Assembly: GCF_000300975.2 (NCBI RefSeq)
Contig: NZ_AEEC02000017.1
Span: 1-64,000 of the forward strand
DNA from: Herbaspirillum frisingense GSF30
GTDB taxonomy: Bacteria; Pseudomonadota; Gammaproteobacteria; Burkholderiales; Burkholderiaceae_D
Direction: 5' to 3'
DNA length: 64,000 nucleotides
Made by a program: the position numbers and the translations under genes. Shown piece after piece: positions 27,333 to 36,867 of the stretch (position 1 is the stretch's first letter; each line of letters starts with the position of its first letter). The notes beneath the pieces are model-generated. The model did not search any database. It had not been told where the DNA came from and saw only the letters and a program-made list of their open reading frames with translations.

Positions 27333-28202
27333 TCAGGCGCCATCGAGCAGGAAATTGCGCCGCACATCCAGCTCCGCACCCTCACCGGCCGTCTCATCCT
27401 TCAAGGCCACGCCCGACAGGCTGCGCTGGTGCGCCTGGGCCATCAGGTAGTGCAGCTTGTAGGCGGCTTCCGGATAGGGCAAGCCTTCCGGGCGTACGTT
27501 GGAAATGCAGTTGCGGCTGGCATCGGTCAATCCGCGTGCCGGCATCCAGGTCAGGTACAGACCCATGCTGTCGGGTGAGCTCAGGCCCGGGCGCTCGCCG
27601 ATCAGAATCACCACCAGCTTCACGCCCAGCAATTCCCCGATCTCGTCAGCCACCGCCACCCGGCCCTGTTGCACGATCACCGGCGGCGCCATGGTCCAGC
27701 CTTCCGGTGCGATGCGTTGCATCACCTCGCCCAGAAAAGGCGCGGCATTGCGCACGATGGCGCGGGCCGAGAGCCCATCGGCGATGACGAAGCCGACGTC
27801 ATAGCTACGTGGCGCCTGGCCGCCGAAACGCGCCAGCAACTGCTGGCGCGATGCCTCCGAGAGCTTGCGTCCGAAGTCAGGGCGCTGCAGATAGACCAGG
27901 CGATCCGCCGCCGCGCTCTGTACCTGCAGTACCTCTTCGGCAGCGCAGATGCCCTGCGCCTGCAACTGTGCCGTCAAGGCAGCCACATCCAGCGGCAGAT
28001 GCACGGCATCCCGCGCCTGCGCATGCGCCAGCTGGAAGGCCAGTTGCGGCGCGGTCGGCAGGCTGACGCCGCTGCGCCCCAGGGCGATGCGTGCAGCGGT
28101 GAAACGGCGTAGCGCTTCCCACGGATTGGCCGTGACCAATTCCGCACCGGGGCTGAGGTTTTCTGCACCTGAAGGAGAAATGGGCTGGTCGTCCATGGTC
28201 AT
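27333..28202 (-). CDS. eutC: Ethanolamine ammonia-lyase light chain
   Basis: Small subunit of the B12-dependent lyase that splits ethanolamine into acetaldehyde and ammonia. 289 residues. Characteristic stretches are [53 protein letters not shown] and the [11 protein letters not shown] motif. The ATG at 28202 overlaps the eutB stop (ATGA), indicating coupling; an ATG at 28196 is the alternative. Last gene of the operon, followed by the 130-bp repeats. No eutA reactivase is in view. Confidence 0.95.
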   Translation of the reverse strand: MTMDDQPISPSGAENLSPGAELVTANPWEALRRFTAARIALGRSGVSLPTAPQLAFQLAHAQARDAVHLPLDVAALTAQLQAQGICAAEEVLQVQSAAADRLVYLQRPDFGRKLSEASRQQLLARFGGQAPRSYDVGFVIADGLSARAIVRNAAPFLGEVMQRIAPEGWTMAPPVIVQQGRVAVADEIGELLGVKLVVILIGERPGLSSPDSMGLYLTWMPARGLTDASRNCISNVRPEGLPYPEAAYKLHYLMAQAHQRSLSGVALKDETAGEGAELDVRRNFLLDGA

Positions 28203-29605
28203 TGCAGCCGCAGCAAGGTATCGCGAAAGCCCGGCGCCATGTCGGCATGCAGGCGGAAGGCGGCTTCGTCGCTGCCCTGGTTGAAGATCTGCATCCGGTG
28301 CAGCCAGGCCTCGAACTCGGGCGCAGGGCGCGAACCCAGCACCCGGCGCGCATACAGCGCATCGTGGAAGGACGTGGTCTGGTAGTTCAGCATGATGTCG
28401 TCCGAGCCGGGGATGCCCATCACGAAGGTACAACCGGCCACGCCCAGCAGGGTCAGTAGCACGTCCATGTCGTTCTGGTCGGCCTCGGCGTGGTTGGTGT
28501 AGCAGACATCGCAGCCCATGGGCAGGCCCAGCAGCTTGGCGCAGAAGTGGTCTTCCAGACCGGCGCGGATGATCTGCTTGCCGTCGTAGAGATATTCGGG
28601 ACCGATGAAGCCGACCACAGTGTTCACCAGCAGCGGCCTGAACGCCCGCGCCACCGCGTAGGCCCGGGCCTCGCAGGTCTGCTGGTCGATCCCGTGATGG
28701 GCATTGGCCGAGAGCGCACTGCCCTGCCCGGTCTCGAAATACATGACGTTGTCGCCCACGGTACCGCGCTTGAGCGACAGGGCAGCCTCACGCGCCTCGC
28801 CCAGCAGGGAGAGGTCGATGCCGAAGCTGCGATTGGCGGCCTCGGTGCCGGCAATCGACTGGAATACCAGGTCCACCGGCGCACCGCGCTCAATGGCGGC
28901 AATCGTGTTGGTGACGTGGGTCAATACGCAGGATTGGGTGGGAATGTCATAGCGCGCAATGACGTCGGCCATCATGCCGACCAGCTTGACCACCTGCGGC
29001 ACGTTATCGGTGGCGGGGTTGATGCCGATGACGGCATCGCCATTGCCGTACATCAGGCCATCGAGCATGCTGGCGGCGATGCCGCTGGCGTCGTCGGTCG
29101 GGTGATTGGGCTGCAGGCGGGTCGAGAGCCGGCCCGGCAGGCCGATGGTATTGCGAAAGGCCGTCACCACGCGGCACTTCTTGGCCACCAGGATCAGGTC
29201 CTGGTTGCGCATGATCTTGCTGACGGCCGCGGCCATCTCCGGGGTGATGCCGGGCGCCACCGCTGCCAGCACGGTGCTGTCTGTGTCGTCGGCCAGCAGC
29301 CAGTTGCGCAGGTCGCCCACGGTGAGATGGGCGATGGGCGCGAAGGCGGCGCGGTCGTGGCTGTCGAGGATGAGACGGGTGATCTCGTCCTCTTCATAGG
29401 GGATGAGCGGCTCTTCCAGGAAGAGCTTCAGCGGCAGATCGGCCAGCGCCATCTGTGCAATCGCCCGCTCTTCGGCGCTGCCCGCCGCCACCCCGGCCAG
29501 CAGGTCGCCCGAGCGCGCCGGGCTGGCCTTGGCCATCAAGTCCTTGAGATCGCGAAACACGTAGCTGGCGCTACCTGCGCTGTGCCGGAAACGGTGTTCG
29601 GCCAT
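28199..29605 (-). CDS. eutB: Ethanolamine ammonia-lyase heavy chain
   Basis: Catalytic large subunit of the adenosylcobalamin-dependent lyase. 468 residues, similar to the 453 of Salmonella EutB. The TIM-barrel signatures [41 protein letters not shown] and [21 protein letters not shown]-like segments are intact. AAGGAGGAG lies 7-10 nt before the ATG. A GC-rich hairpin (29632-29661) separates it from the upstream phosphatase gene. No carboxysome-like shell genes are present, so acetaldehyde would be made free in the cytosol. Confidence 0.95.
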   Translation of the reverse strand: MAEHRFRHSAGSASYVFRDLKDLMAKASPARSGDLLAGVAAGSAEERAIAQMALADLPLKLFLEEPLIPYEEDEITRLILDSHDRAAFAPIAHLTVGDLRNWLLADDTDSTVLAAVAPGITPEMAAAVSKIMRNQDLILVAKKCRVVTAFRNTIGLPGRLSTRLQPNHPTDDASGIAASMLDGLMYGNGDAVIGINPATDNVPQVVKLVGMMADVIARYDIPTQSCVLTHVTNTIAAIERGAPVDLVFQSIAGTEAANRSFGIDLSLLGEAREAALSLKRGTVGDNVMYFETGQGSALSANAHHGIDQQTCEARAYAVARAFRPLLVNTVVGFIGPEYLYDGKQIIRAGLEDHFCAKLLGLPMGCDVCYTNHAEADQNDMDVLLTLLGVAGCTFVMGIPGSDDIMLNYQTTSFHDALYARRVLGSRPAPEFEAWLHRMQIFNQGSDEAAFRLHADMAPGFRDTLLRLQ

Positions 29606-29631
29606 GGTGCTGCTCCTCCTTGTTCGCCGGA

Positions 29632-29661
29632 GCCGGTGCTGCCGTGGGTGGCGGCACCGGC
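29632..29661 (-). other. Intercistronic hairpin before eutB
   Basis: GCCGGTGCTGCC at 29632-29643 pairs with 29650-29661 with one wobble pair and a 6-nt loop. It lies in the 76-nt space between the phosphatase stop and the eutB start, and could set relative expression within the operon. No T-run. Confidence 0.4.
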
Positions 29662-29681
29662 CCGGTCTGGCACCCTGCCGC

Positions 29682-31004
29682 TCAGCTGGTGAGCAGTTGC
29701 GGTGCGGTCTTGCCGTATTTGATGCTGGTTTCAGCCGGCACCCAGTTGCCGGTCGATTCCTGCCGGCCCTGCAGCAGGAAGCGTGGCTTGTCGGTGCTGA
29801 TCTGGTCGGCCGCCAGTTTGGACAGCTCGCCGATCTTGCCGTTCTTCATGCGGTTGACGATGAGCCCGAAACGGGTCTCCGGGAAGTCACGCAGCATATC
29901 GTAATCGCCATCGCTATCGCCTGCCACGAACAGCGGCCCGTAGCCCTTCTGCGCCACCAGCACCTGCTTGATGGCGACCGTCTTGCCCGGCCCCCAGGTC
30001 AGCGGCCAGTCCTTGAGGTAGGCATTGCGGAAGGCCTGGCCATTGCGCTCCAGACGCAGGCCGATGACGTTGTCACGCGTGACGTGGTAACCGTACTTGG
30101 GATGGGTCGCGAACACCGCCACCACATCTTCCAGCGAGGCGGTACAGACATAGACGTCGATGCCGTTGCGACGCAGGCTGTCCATCAGGGTGGCGATTTC
30201 GGTGCACAGGCGGATGCCGTGGAAGTGCGACACGCTCACCACGCCCGCCTTGCCCGGACGGTCGGCCGGGCTGGTGTACTTGACCTTGGTCAGCGCGGCG
30301 CCCAGTGCCGCATCGTTGGAGGCCTCGGCCAGGGCACTCACCTCGGCCACGCTCATGTTGGCGAAGAAATAGATCACCCACGGATAGCCGACGTTCACGC
30401 CATGGGTGTCGTTGACCGCTTCGTAGAGGTAATACAGCTTGGCGCGGAAGTCCTGGAACTCGGTGGTAGCCGTCACTTCCTCCAGCGACTTGCTGCCCGC
30501 CATGCCCTTGTAGTTGGCGTGCAGGAAGGCATAGTCGGCGTCTAGGTCGGCGCAGATGGAGTCGAGGTCGACGATCTGGCCGGCACCATTCTTGAAGTCC
30601 TTGCTGAACGGACCCGGTGGCACGTTCTGGCGCGTGATGGCGGCAAACTCGGCCGGGCTCAGCTTGAAGGACAGCGTATTGATCTGGTACATCAGCAGCG
30701 CTTCCTCGCAGTCATTCATGATGCTGGTGTTGTCCCAGTCAAAGACCGCGTAGGGGCGCTTGTTGGACTGGTAGCCCGGCGCCAGCTTGCCGTGTTCGGC
30801 GATCATCTGCGCCACCATGTCGTGATTGCGCATGGCCCACTTGGCGCGGTCCAGCGCCACCTCGGCGCGGCTGGCTGCATGGGCCGGGCTGGCCAGGGTC
30901 GCCAGCGTGCCGCCTGCGGCAGCGGCCAGCAGGCCGCCCAGGAAACCACGGCGCTGCAGCGCGGGCGGGTGGGAGTCGGTGGTCGGTGTGTGCTTGTTGT
31001 TCAT
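29682..31004 (-). CDS. Exported HAD-superfamily phosphatase (phosphocholine/phosphoethanolamine phosphatase-like)
   Basis: 440 residues. The N-terminus has a twin-arginine export signal (QRRGFLGG at residues 17-24, then an alanine-rich segment ending SPAHA near 43), so the enzyme should act in the periplasm. HAD motif I is FDWDNTS (Asp89, Asp91), motif II VCTASLED, motif IV AGDSDGDYDML; a large insert between motifs I and II is the cap. This layout resembles secreted phosphocholine phosphatase PchP of Pseudomonas. It sits between eat and eutB on the same strand, which suggests release of ethanolamine from phosphoethanolamine before uptake. Substrate is inference; the fold and export are well supported. 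Confidence 0.8.
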   Translation of the reverse strand: MNNKHTPTTDSHPPALQRRGFLGGLLAAAAGGTLATLASPAHAASRAEVALDRAKWAMRNHDMVAQMIAEHGKLAPGYQSNKRPYAVFDWDNTSIMNDCEEALLMYQINTLSFKLSPAEFAAITRQNVPPGPFSKDFKNGAGQIVDLDSICADLDADYAFLHANYKGMAGSKSLEEVTATTEFQDFRAKLYYLYEAVNDTHGVNVGYPWVIYFFANMSVAEVSALAEASNDAALGAALTKVKYTSPADRPGKAGVVSVSHFHGIRLCTEIATLMDSLRRNGIDVYVCTASLEDVVAVFATHPKYGYHVTRDNVIGLRLERNGQAFRNAYLKDWPLTWGPGKTVAIKQVLVAQKGYGPLFVAGDSDGDYDMLRDFPETRFGLIVNRMKNGKIGELSKLAADQISTDKPRFLLQGRQESTGNWVPAETSIKYGKTAPQLLTS

Positions 31005-31054
31005 GATGGCCTTGAGGAAATAAAAGTTTTATATCGTTTGGAAAATCATGCCGC

Positions 31055-32437
31055 TCAGGATTTCGCCATCGCTGCCGCACCCTCCGCCCGGCGTCGCGCC
31101 GTTGCCAGGAACCAGGCATAGCCCAGGGCCAGCAGGCCGACGAAGATGCCGAAGATCAGCGGGTTGTAATAGATCATGGTGGCCATGCACACCAGCGCGC
31201 CGAACAGCGCGAAGGCCGGGAAGTACGGGTACAGGGGTGCCCGGAACGGGCGCTCCAGGCCGGCCTCGTCGCGGCGCAGGCGGAACAGCGAGAGCATCGA
31301 CAGGATGTACATCAGGATCGCGCCGAACACCGACATGGTGACGATGTTGGCGGTGAGGGTCTGGCCGCCGATCTTGATGAGTTCATCGCTGTAGATGGCG
31401 GCAATGCCCACCACGCCGCCGGCCAGGATGGCCCGGTGCGGGGTCTTGAAACGGGGATGGACACGGGCGAAATAGGCCGGCAGGTAACCCTCCCGGGCCA
31501 GGGCGAAGATCTGCCGCGAATAACCCAGGATGATGCCGTGGAAGGACGCCACCAGACCGAACAGGCCCAGCCACACCAGCATGTGCAGCCAGTTGCTGTT
31601 CTCGCCGACGATCAGCTTCATGGCCTGCGGCAACGGGTCGTTGATGTTGGCCAGCTTGGTCCAGTCACCCACGCCACCGGCGAAGAGCATCACGCCGATG
31701 GCCAGCACCACCAGCGTCAGGATGCCGGTGATATAGGCGATGGGGATGGAGCGACGCGGGTCCTTGGCTTCCTCGGCGGCCATGGCCACGCCTTCGATGG
31801 CCAGGAAGAACCAGATCGCGAACGGGATCGCCGCAAACATGCCCGGCACCGCCGCCAGGCTGAAACCATCGCTGCCCGACCAGCCGCCCTTGGTGAAGTT
31901 GGCCATCGAGAAGCCCGGCGCCACCACGCCCATGAAGACCAGCAGTTCGAAGATCGCCAGCAGCGTCACGCACAGCTCGAAGGTGGCGGCGATCTGCACC
32001 CCCACGATATTGAGCGTCATGAAGACCAGATAGGCGCCCAGCGCGGCCAGCTTGGGGTCGAGCGCCGGAAACTGCACGTTCAGATAGGCCCCGATGGCCA
32101 GCGCAATGGCCGGCGGCGCGAAGACGAACTCGATCAGCGTGGCCGCCCCGGCCAGGTAACCGCCCACCGGCCCGAAGGCGCGCTTGCTGTAGGCGAACGG
32201 GCCGCCGGCATGGGGGATGGAGGTGGTCAGTTCGGTAAAGCTGAAGATGAAGGTGGCGTACATGGCCGCGATGAACAGCGCCGTCACCGTAAAGCCCAGC
32301 GTGCCGGCGCTGGCCCAGCCGTAGCTCCAGCCGAAATACTCACCGGAGATCACCAGCCCGACCGCAATGGCCCAGAGCTGCAGGGTGGACAGGACGGGCT
32401 TGAGCGTATGCCCCTGCCCTGAAGAGCTTGCATTCAT
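31055..32437 (-). CDS. eat: Ethanolamine permease (APC family)
   Basis: 460 residues with about twelve hydrophobic segments and the amino acid-polyamine-organocation pattern; VISGEYFGWSYGWASAG and FSFTELTTSIPHAGGPFAYSKRA in the first segments are typical of ethanolamine permeases. Imports ethanolamine across the inner membrane. The start at 32437 has AGGAG 7 nt upstream; 34 in-frame residues further upstream (to 32539) would overlap the FNR box and are not used. First gene of the eat-phosphatase-eutB-eutC operon, divergent from the AraC-type regulator. Confidence 0.9.
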   Translation of the reverse strand: MNASSSGQGHTLKPVLSTLQLWAIAVGLVISGEYFGWSYGWASAGTLGFTVTALFIAAMYATFIFSFTELTTSIPHAGGPFAYSKRAFGPVGGYLAGAATLIEFVFAPPAIALAIGAYLNVQFPALDPKLAALGAYLVFMTLNIVGVQIAATFELCVTLLAIFELLVFMGVVAPGFSMANFTKGGWSGSDGFSLAAVPGMFAAIPFAIWFFLAIEGVAMAAEEAKDPRRSIPIAYITGILTLVVLAIGVMLFAGGVGDWTKLANINDPLPQAMKLIVGENSNWLHMLVWLGLFGLVASFHGIILGYSRQIFALAREGYLPAYFARVHPRFKTPHRAILAGGVVGIAAIYSDELIKIGGQTLTANIVTMSVFGAILMYILSMLSLFRLRRDEAGLERPFRAPLYPYFPAFALFGALVCMATMIYYNPLIFGIFVGLLALGYAWFLATARRRAEGAAAMAKS

Positions 32438-32525
32438 CGGATTCTCCTGTTGGCGCGAGAGGTGGGCCGCACTGCGGCGGCCGTCAGGGTGGCAAAAGAG
32501 CCATCTTTGCGGGCATGCGGCTTGC

Positions 32526-32539
32526 TTGATTTTGATCAA
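32526..32539. promoter_or_regulatory. FNR/Anr box between eat and the AraC-type regulator
   Basis: TTGAT-TTTG-ATCAA is a perfect match to the FNR consensus TTGAT-N4-ATCAA. Its centre is about 95 bp before the eat start and 123 bp before the regulator start. At a class II position it would set an eat start site near 32491. Confidence 0.75.
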
Positions 32540-32655
32540 GACGCTGCCCTAGCGACGCAATATAGCAACGGCGAAATCGGCGGCGTTATCGAAATTCGGC
32601 AAAACTGCGTCGCCTGCGGGCGGCTATCGATGCCACTCATCTATGGAGTCGTCCC

Positions 32656-33651
32656 ATGTCCTCTCTTGCACTGTCCCAGCCTGACACAGTGGCAACGCAC
32701 AGCCGGCGGGCATTGCGCACCGCCGTTGCGCGTGACGTGGACGAACATGCCCATAACCTCACCGACTGGGAGCAGCGCTACGACCAGTTGGCCTGCGGCA
32801 GCTTCGAGGGTGTGCTGCAGGAATGGCAGAGCGAAGGTCTGCAGATCTTCCGCGAGGCCGGCAGCCGTGCCGTGCGCCAGTCCTGCCAGGTCTGGCCGGA
32901 TGCCTACTGGTTCGGCATCGAGGTGCGCACCATGGGCATGCGCATCAATGGCCGCCTGGTGCCACAGGACGTGGTGATGACCCGACCCGGCGCCTGCGAA
33001 TTCGAACTGGTCACGCCGGATCAACATGACATCTTCGGTGTCGTGGTCCAGCGCGACGCCCTGCAGGCCAGCGCCGCCCGGCTCGGCTGCCAGCCCGACT
33101 GGCGCCGGCTGGGTCAGGCCGAAATGCTGAAGGTGGACGCCGGCGGCCTGGACGATTGCCGCCACCAGATCGGCGCCCTGCTCGCGCTGGCCGGCCAGGC
33201 CAGCGGCCAGGCAGCCCATGCCGCCCTGCAACTGCGCCAGGAAGCGGTGCTGGTCTCGCTGCTGGCACTGCTGGATGAAGGCGACATCGAAGCCGAGGCC
33301 GGCGCCAGCCTGTTGCGCCGCCGTCGCATCGTCAACGATGCCCGCGATCTGGCCCTGGCCCATCAGGAAAGCCCGGTCACCGTGCCCATGCTGTGCGAGG
33401 CCCTGCATGTGAGCCGGCGTACGCTGCAATACTGTTTCGAGGATGTGCTGGGCGTGAGCCCGATGAGCTACCTGCGCCTGCTGCGCCTGAACGGCGTGCG
33501 CCGCGCGCTGGCCCAGGGCGATGGCCGACAGCCCATCGGCGACATTGCGGCGGCCTGGGGTTTCAGCAATTTCAGCCAGTTCTCGTGCGACTACAAGAAA
33601 CTGTTCGGCCAGTCGCCCTCGGCCATGCTGCAGGCCCGTACGTCGCACTGA
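32656..33651 (+). CDS. eutR: AraC-family regulator, EutR-like
   Basis: 331 residues; the C-terminal ~100 hold two HTH motifs of the AraC type (VPMLCEALHVSRRTLQYCFEDVLGVSPMSYLRLLRLNGVRRAL and IGDIAAAWGFSNFSQFSCDYKKLFGQSPS regions). The N-terminal ~220 residues form a sensor domain similar in layout to EutR, which responds to ethanolamine plus B12. GGAG lies 7 nt before the ATG. Divergent position next to eat supports control of the ethanolamine operon. The gene name rests on context and general resemblance. Confidence 0.8.
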   Translation: MSSLALSQPDTVATHSRRALRTAVARDVDEHAHNLTDWEQRYDQLACGSFEGVLQEWQSEGLQIFREAGSRAVRQSCQVWPDAYWFGIEVRTMGMRINGRLVPQDVVMTRPGACEFELVTPDQHDIFGVVVQRDALQASAARLGCQPDWRRLGQAEMLKVDAGGLDDCRHQIGALLALAGQASGQAAHAALQLRQEAVLVSLLALLDEGDIEAEAGASLLRRRRIVNDARDLALAHQESPVTVPMLCEALHVSRRTLQYCFEDVLGVSPMSYLRLLRLNGVRRALAQGDGRQPIGDIAAAWGFSNFSQFSCDYKKLFGQSPSAMLQARTSH

Positions 33652-33718
33652 GCGGGCCGGGCATTTGCCGGCTATAGTGGCAGGCCGACGCACGCACAGG
33701 CTCGCCACCTTTGAGACC

Positions 33719-34852
33719 ATGGCCCGACCACCCTCTTCCCTGATGTCCCTCGCCTTCGCCCTGGCGTTGCTGCTGACCTTACTCCAGGCTCACTGTGCCA
33801 GTGCCTCCGCTGCCAGCGGGGTCAGCAGTGCCGGCGGTACCAGCGGTACCAGCGTTGAGGCGGCGCGCCAGCCGCTGCAACTGGAAGGCCCCTCTCGCAA
33901 GCCCTACACCTTCGCCGTGTATGCCAATGCTGATCTGGGCCAGTTGCCAAGCCACGTGCGGCAGGCCGTGCTGATCCTGCACGGCGTCAAGCGCAACGCC
34001 GACGATTACTTCGCCATCGGTCAACACCTGCTGACGATGGCTGGTCTGGCAGCGTCCGACAACTTGCTGCTGGCCCCCAACTTCATGGCCCGCAAGGATC
34101 GTGGCGTGCTGCCGGGCATGCCGGTATGGGGCGGCGGCGCCTGGATGCAGGGCGAACCGTCGGCGCGGGGCGTGAACGGGATCACCAGTTTCCAGGTGCT
34201 GGACGACCTGCTGCGTTGGCTGGGTGACCCGCGGCGCTTTCCGGACCTGCGCGAGATCGTGCTGATCGGCCATTCGGCCGGGGCGCAGCTGCTGCAGCGC
34301 TACGCGGTGTTGAATGCGGTCACGGAAGAGCTGCAACAGACGGGCATCCATGTGCGCTATGTCATCTCCAGCCCCTCCTCCTACCTCTACCTGAGCCCGG
34401 AACGCCCGCTCGGCGACGGCTTTGCCATCCCGACTATGCAGATGCAGGCCTGTCCGCGCTACGACGACTACCGCTACGGGCTGCAGCATGCGCCCGCCTA
34501 CCTGCCGCCACCGCAGCTGGACGGACGCCAGCTGTTTGCCCGCTATGCCGCCCGGGACGTGCGCTACATGGTGGGTGCTCGCGACACCGATCCGCAACAC
34601 CGCTACCTCGACCATGCCTGCGGCGCGGCGATGCAAGGCCAGACCCGGGTGGCGCGACAACTGGCCTACGTGGGCAGCGAACGCGACCTGTCGCAGCGCT
34701 GGCAGATTCCGGTCGATCATCCGCAACGGCAGATCCCCGGCGCCGCCCATGGTGCGGCGCGGCTGTTCGGGGCGCCGGAGGCGGTGCAGTGGATCTTCCC
34801 CACGCCGTCTGGCGCGGCACGACGTGAAAGCGCTGGCAGTCGTCTGCCATAG
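33719..34852 (+). CDS. Exported alpha/beta-hydrolase
   Basis: 377 residues with a signal peptide (hydrophobic run MSLAFALALLLTLLQAHCASA near residues 9-30; the cysteine could be a lipobox but the fit is poor). The fold shows LILHGVKRNADDYF (oxyanion-hole region) and the nucleophile elbow IGHSAGAQ; the catalytic His is probably in PGAAHG near the C-terminus. A Ser/Gly/Thr-rich linker follows the signal. Substrate unknown: poly-hydroxyalkanoate or polyester depolymerases and esterases share this pattern. It lies 44 nt upstream of the HMW1C-type gene on the same strand, so the two may be cotranscribed. Confidence 0.75.
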   Translation: MARPPSSLMSLAFALALLLTLLQAHCASASAASGVSSAGGTSGTSVEAARQPLQLEGPSRKPYTFAVYANADLGQLPSHVRQAVLILHGVKRNADDYFAIGQHLLTMAGLAASDNLLLAPNFMARKDRGVLPGMPVWGGGAWMQGEPSARGVNGITSFQVLDDLLRWLGDPRRFPDLREIVLIGHSAGAQLLQRYAVLNAVTEELQQTGIHVRYVISSPSSYLYLSPERPLGDGFAIPTMQMQACPRYDDYRYGLQHAPAYLPPPQLDGRQLFARYAARDVRYMVGARDTDPQHRYLDHACGAAMQGQTRVARQLAYVGSERDLSQRWQIPVDHPQRQIPGAAHGAARLFGAPEAVQWIFPTPSGAARRESAGSRLP

Positions 34853-34896
34853 ACGGCACAATGCCGGCTGCCTCCATTTGATCAAGAGATCCCGCC

Positions 34897-36786
34897 ATGA
34901 CGGCCAGCCCCGACGAGATTTTCTCCCTGGAAAAATTCGAGTACCTGTGCTACTCGCGCCAGCATGAGCCAGCCGCCCGCGAACTGGTGCGCCTGCTGCT
35001 GCTGATCGATCGCCAGTATGGGCAACTGGCCGACAAGTTTTCGCTGCAGGTATCGGCCGCCGTCACCGCCGCCGAGCTGGAGCAGCACATGCTGACCCGC
35101 GTCACCAGCGCCATCTCGGCACTGTTCTCGGACCCCGCCTTTCACATCAGCCCGGACGGCTTCGGCCAGCTGATCAATTTCCAGCGCTGGCTGGCGGCGC
35201 TGTTCGGCGCCAGCCACTTCATCAATGCCGACCACATCCTGGCCTCGCTCAAGCTGGGCGGTCCGCAGGCCGAGGTGTTCGAAATCAAGCCGCTGGACCT
35301 GGTGAAATTCTGCATCCTCTATTCGCCCGAATCGGAACTGCCACTGGACGTGGAAATGCTGTGGGCGCAGAACAAGCCGCTGGCGGCCGCCCTGTTCCTG
35401 GCCTTGATGTCACCACGCTTTCTCGGCACGCCGGCAGCGCACTCCAAGCGCGAGGCCTTGCTGGGCTGGCTGCCGGACCGGCTGCAGCAGCTGGACTCGC
35501 TGGACGGTCTGCCGGTGGCGGTGCTGCACGACGTCTACATGCACTGCAGCTATGCCGACCTGCCGCAGCGCCATCGCATCAAGGGCGCCATCAACCAGTT
35601 GATCGTCAAGAAGTTGCGCGCCGAGGGTCTGGCCGACCTGGACCACGACGGCGCTGGCCGGGTCGACGGCAAGCCGGTCATGCTGGTGCTGCTGGAATGG
35701 TTTTCCGGTGGTCACTCCATCTATCGCACCCACTCCAAGACGCTGGAGGCGGCACGCCGCCACTTCCACGTCGTGGCCATGGGCTACGAGGCCAATACCG
35801 ACGATCTGGGGCGGGCAGTCTTCGATGAATTCGTCATCCTGGAGCAACCCTCGGACCTGATGGGCTGCATGCGCCAGATCGCCGCCCAGGCCCGCACCCG
35901 ACAGCCACAGGTGTTCTACATGCCCAGCGTGGGCATGTTCCCGATCACCATGTTCGCCGCCAACCTGCGCGTGGCACCGCTGCAGGTGGCGGCGCTGGGC
36001 CACCCGGCCACCACGCATTCGCCGCGCATCGACTACATCAGCGTGGAAGACGACTTCGTCGGCGACCCGGCCTGCTTCAGCGAAAAGCTGCTGCGCTTGC
36101 CGGCTGACGGCCAGCCCTATAGGCCCTCGGCCATTCCCTTCGCGGTACCGCGCCTGGAGCGACGCGACCTGCCCCACGTCAACATCGCCATCGCCGCCAC
36201 CACGATGAAGCTCAATCCGCGCTTCCTGATGGCCTGCCAGAAGATCGTGGAACTGGCGGCCCGGCCGCCCGGTGGCGGCGCCGGCAAGCAGGTGCATCTG
36301 CACTTCCTGGTCGGTCAGGCGCAGGGGCTGCTGTATCCGCAACTGCAGCGTCTGGTGCTGCGCTACGTGCCGGGTGCCCAGGTCTACCCGCACCAGCCTT
36401 ACCAGCAATACCTGTCCATCTTCAACCAGTGCGACATGTTCCTGTCGCCCCTGCCCTTCGGCAATACCAACGGCATCATCGACGCCTTCACGGTCGGCCT
36501 GCCGGGGGTCTGCAAGAGCGGGTCGGAAGTCTTCGAGCACATCGACGAGGGCCTGTTCCGCCGGGTCGGCCTGCCCGACTGGACCATTGCCGCCACCCTG
36601 GACGACTACATCCTGGCGGCAGTGCGCATGGCGACCGATTACCCGGCGCGCCAGGCGCTGTATGCGCATCTGGCCGATCCCCAGGCCTTGCAGCGCCTGT
36701 TCGAAGGGCGGCCGGAATCGCTGGGAGATGCACTGGCGGAGCTGGTGGCACAGCGTTGCGACCGGATCAACGCGCAAGAAAAATGA
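34897..36786 (+). CDS. HMW1C-type cytosolic N-glycosyltransferase (GT41)
   Basis: 629 residues, matching HMW1C of Haemophilus along its length: an N-terminal all-helical domain with QRWLAALFGASHFINADHIL and LHDVYMHCSYADLPQ, then VMLVLLEWFSGGHSIYRTHS, YMPSVGM, ALGHPATTHS, ATTMKLNP (Lys438) and PFGNTNGIID (Asn525, Asp529). The Lys, Asn and Asp correspond to UDP-sugar-binding residues of the Actinobacillus enzyme. The family transfers hexoses to Asn in N-X-S/T sequons of adhesins in the cytoplasm. No two-partner secretion pair or autotransporter adhesin is in the window, so the acceptor is elsewhere. No frameshift; a long hairpin follows the stop. Confidence 0.9.
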   Translation: MTASPDEIFSLEKFEYLCYSRQHEPAARELVRLLLLIDRQYGQLADKFSLQVSAAVTAAELEQHMLTRVTSAISALFSDPAFHISPDGFGQLINFQRWLAALFGASHFINADHILASLKLGGPQAEVFEIKPLDLVKFCILYSPESELPLDVEMLWAQNKPLAAALFLALMSPRFLGTPAAHSKREALLGWLPDRLQQLDSLDGLPVAVLHDVYMHCSYADLPQRHRIKGAINQLIVKKLRAEGLADLDHDGAGRVDGKPVMLVLLEWFSGGHSIYRTHSKTLEAARRHFHVVAMGYEANTDDLGRAVFDEFVILEQPSDLMGCMRQIAAQARTRQPQVFYMPSVGMFPITMFAANLRVAPLQVAALGHPATTHSPRIDYISVEDDFVGDPACFSEKLLRLPADGQPYRPSAIPFAVPRLERRDLPHVNIAIAATTMKLNPRFLMACQKIVELAARPPGGGAGKQVHLHFLVGQAQGLLYPQLQRLVLRYVPGAQVYPHQPYQQYLSIFNQCDMFLSPLPFGNTNGIIDAFTVGLPGVCKSGSEVFEHIDEGLFRRVGLPDWTIAATLDDYILAAVRMATDYPARQALYAHLADPQALQRLFEGRPESLGDALAELVAQRCDRINAQEK

Positions 36787-36826
36787 CACAGCCGGGGGCA
36801 GCGTCTGCCGCCCCCGGCTGTGTCAT
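36783..36826. terminator. Long perfect hairpin after the HMW1C-type gene
   Basis: A 16-bp perfect stem (36783-36798 with 36811-36826) begins at the stop codon of the glycosyltransferase gene. It lies between convergent genes. No T-run follows, so it may act as a bidirectional transcript end by structure. Confidence 0.55.
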
Positions 36827-36867
36827 GTCATGGCAAGACAGCGCCACGCAACTTCCCTGCACTCCCC

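Noticed and set aside
32438-32655. B12 riboswitch before the ethanolamine operon
   Set aside because: The region is too short for a full cobalamin riboswitch once the FNR box and promoters are placed, and no B12-box-like segment was seen.
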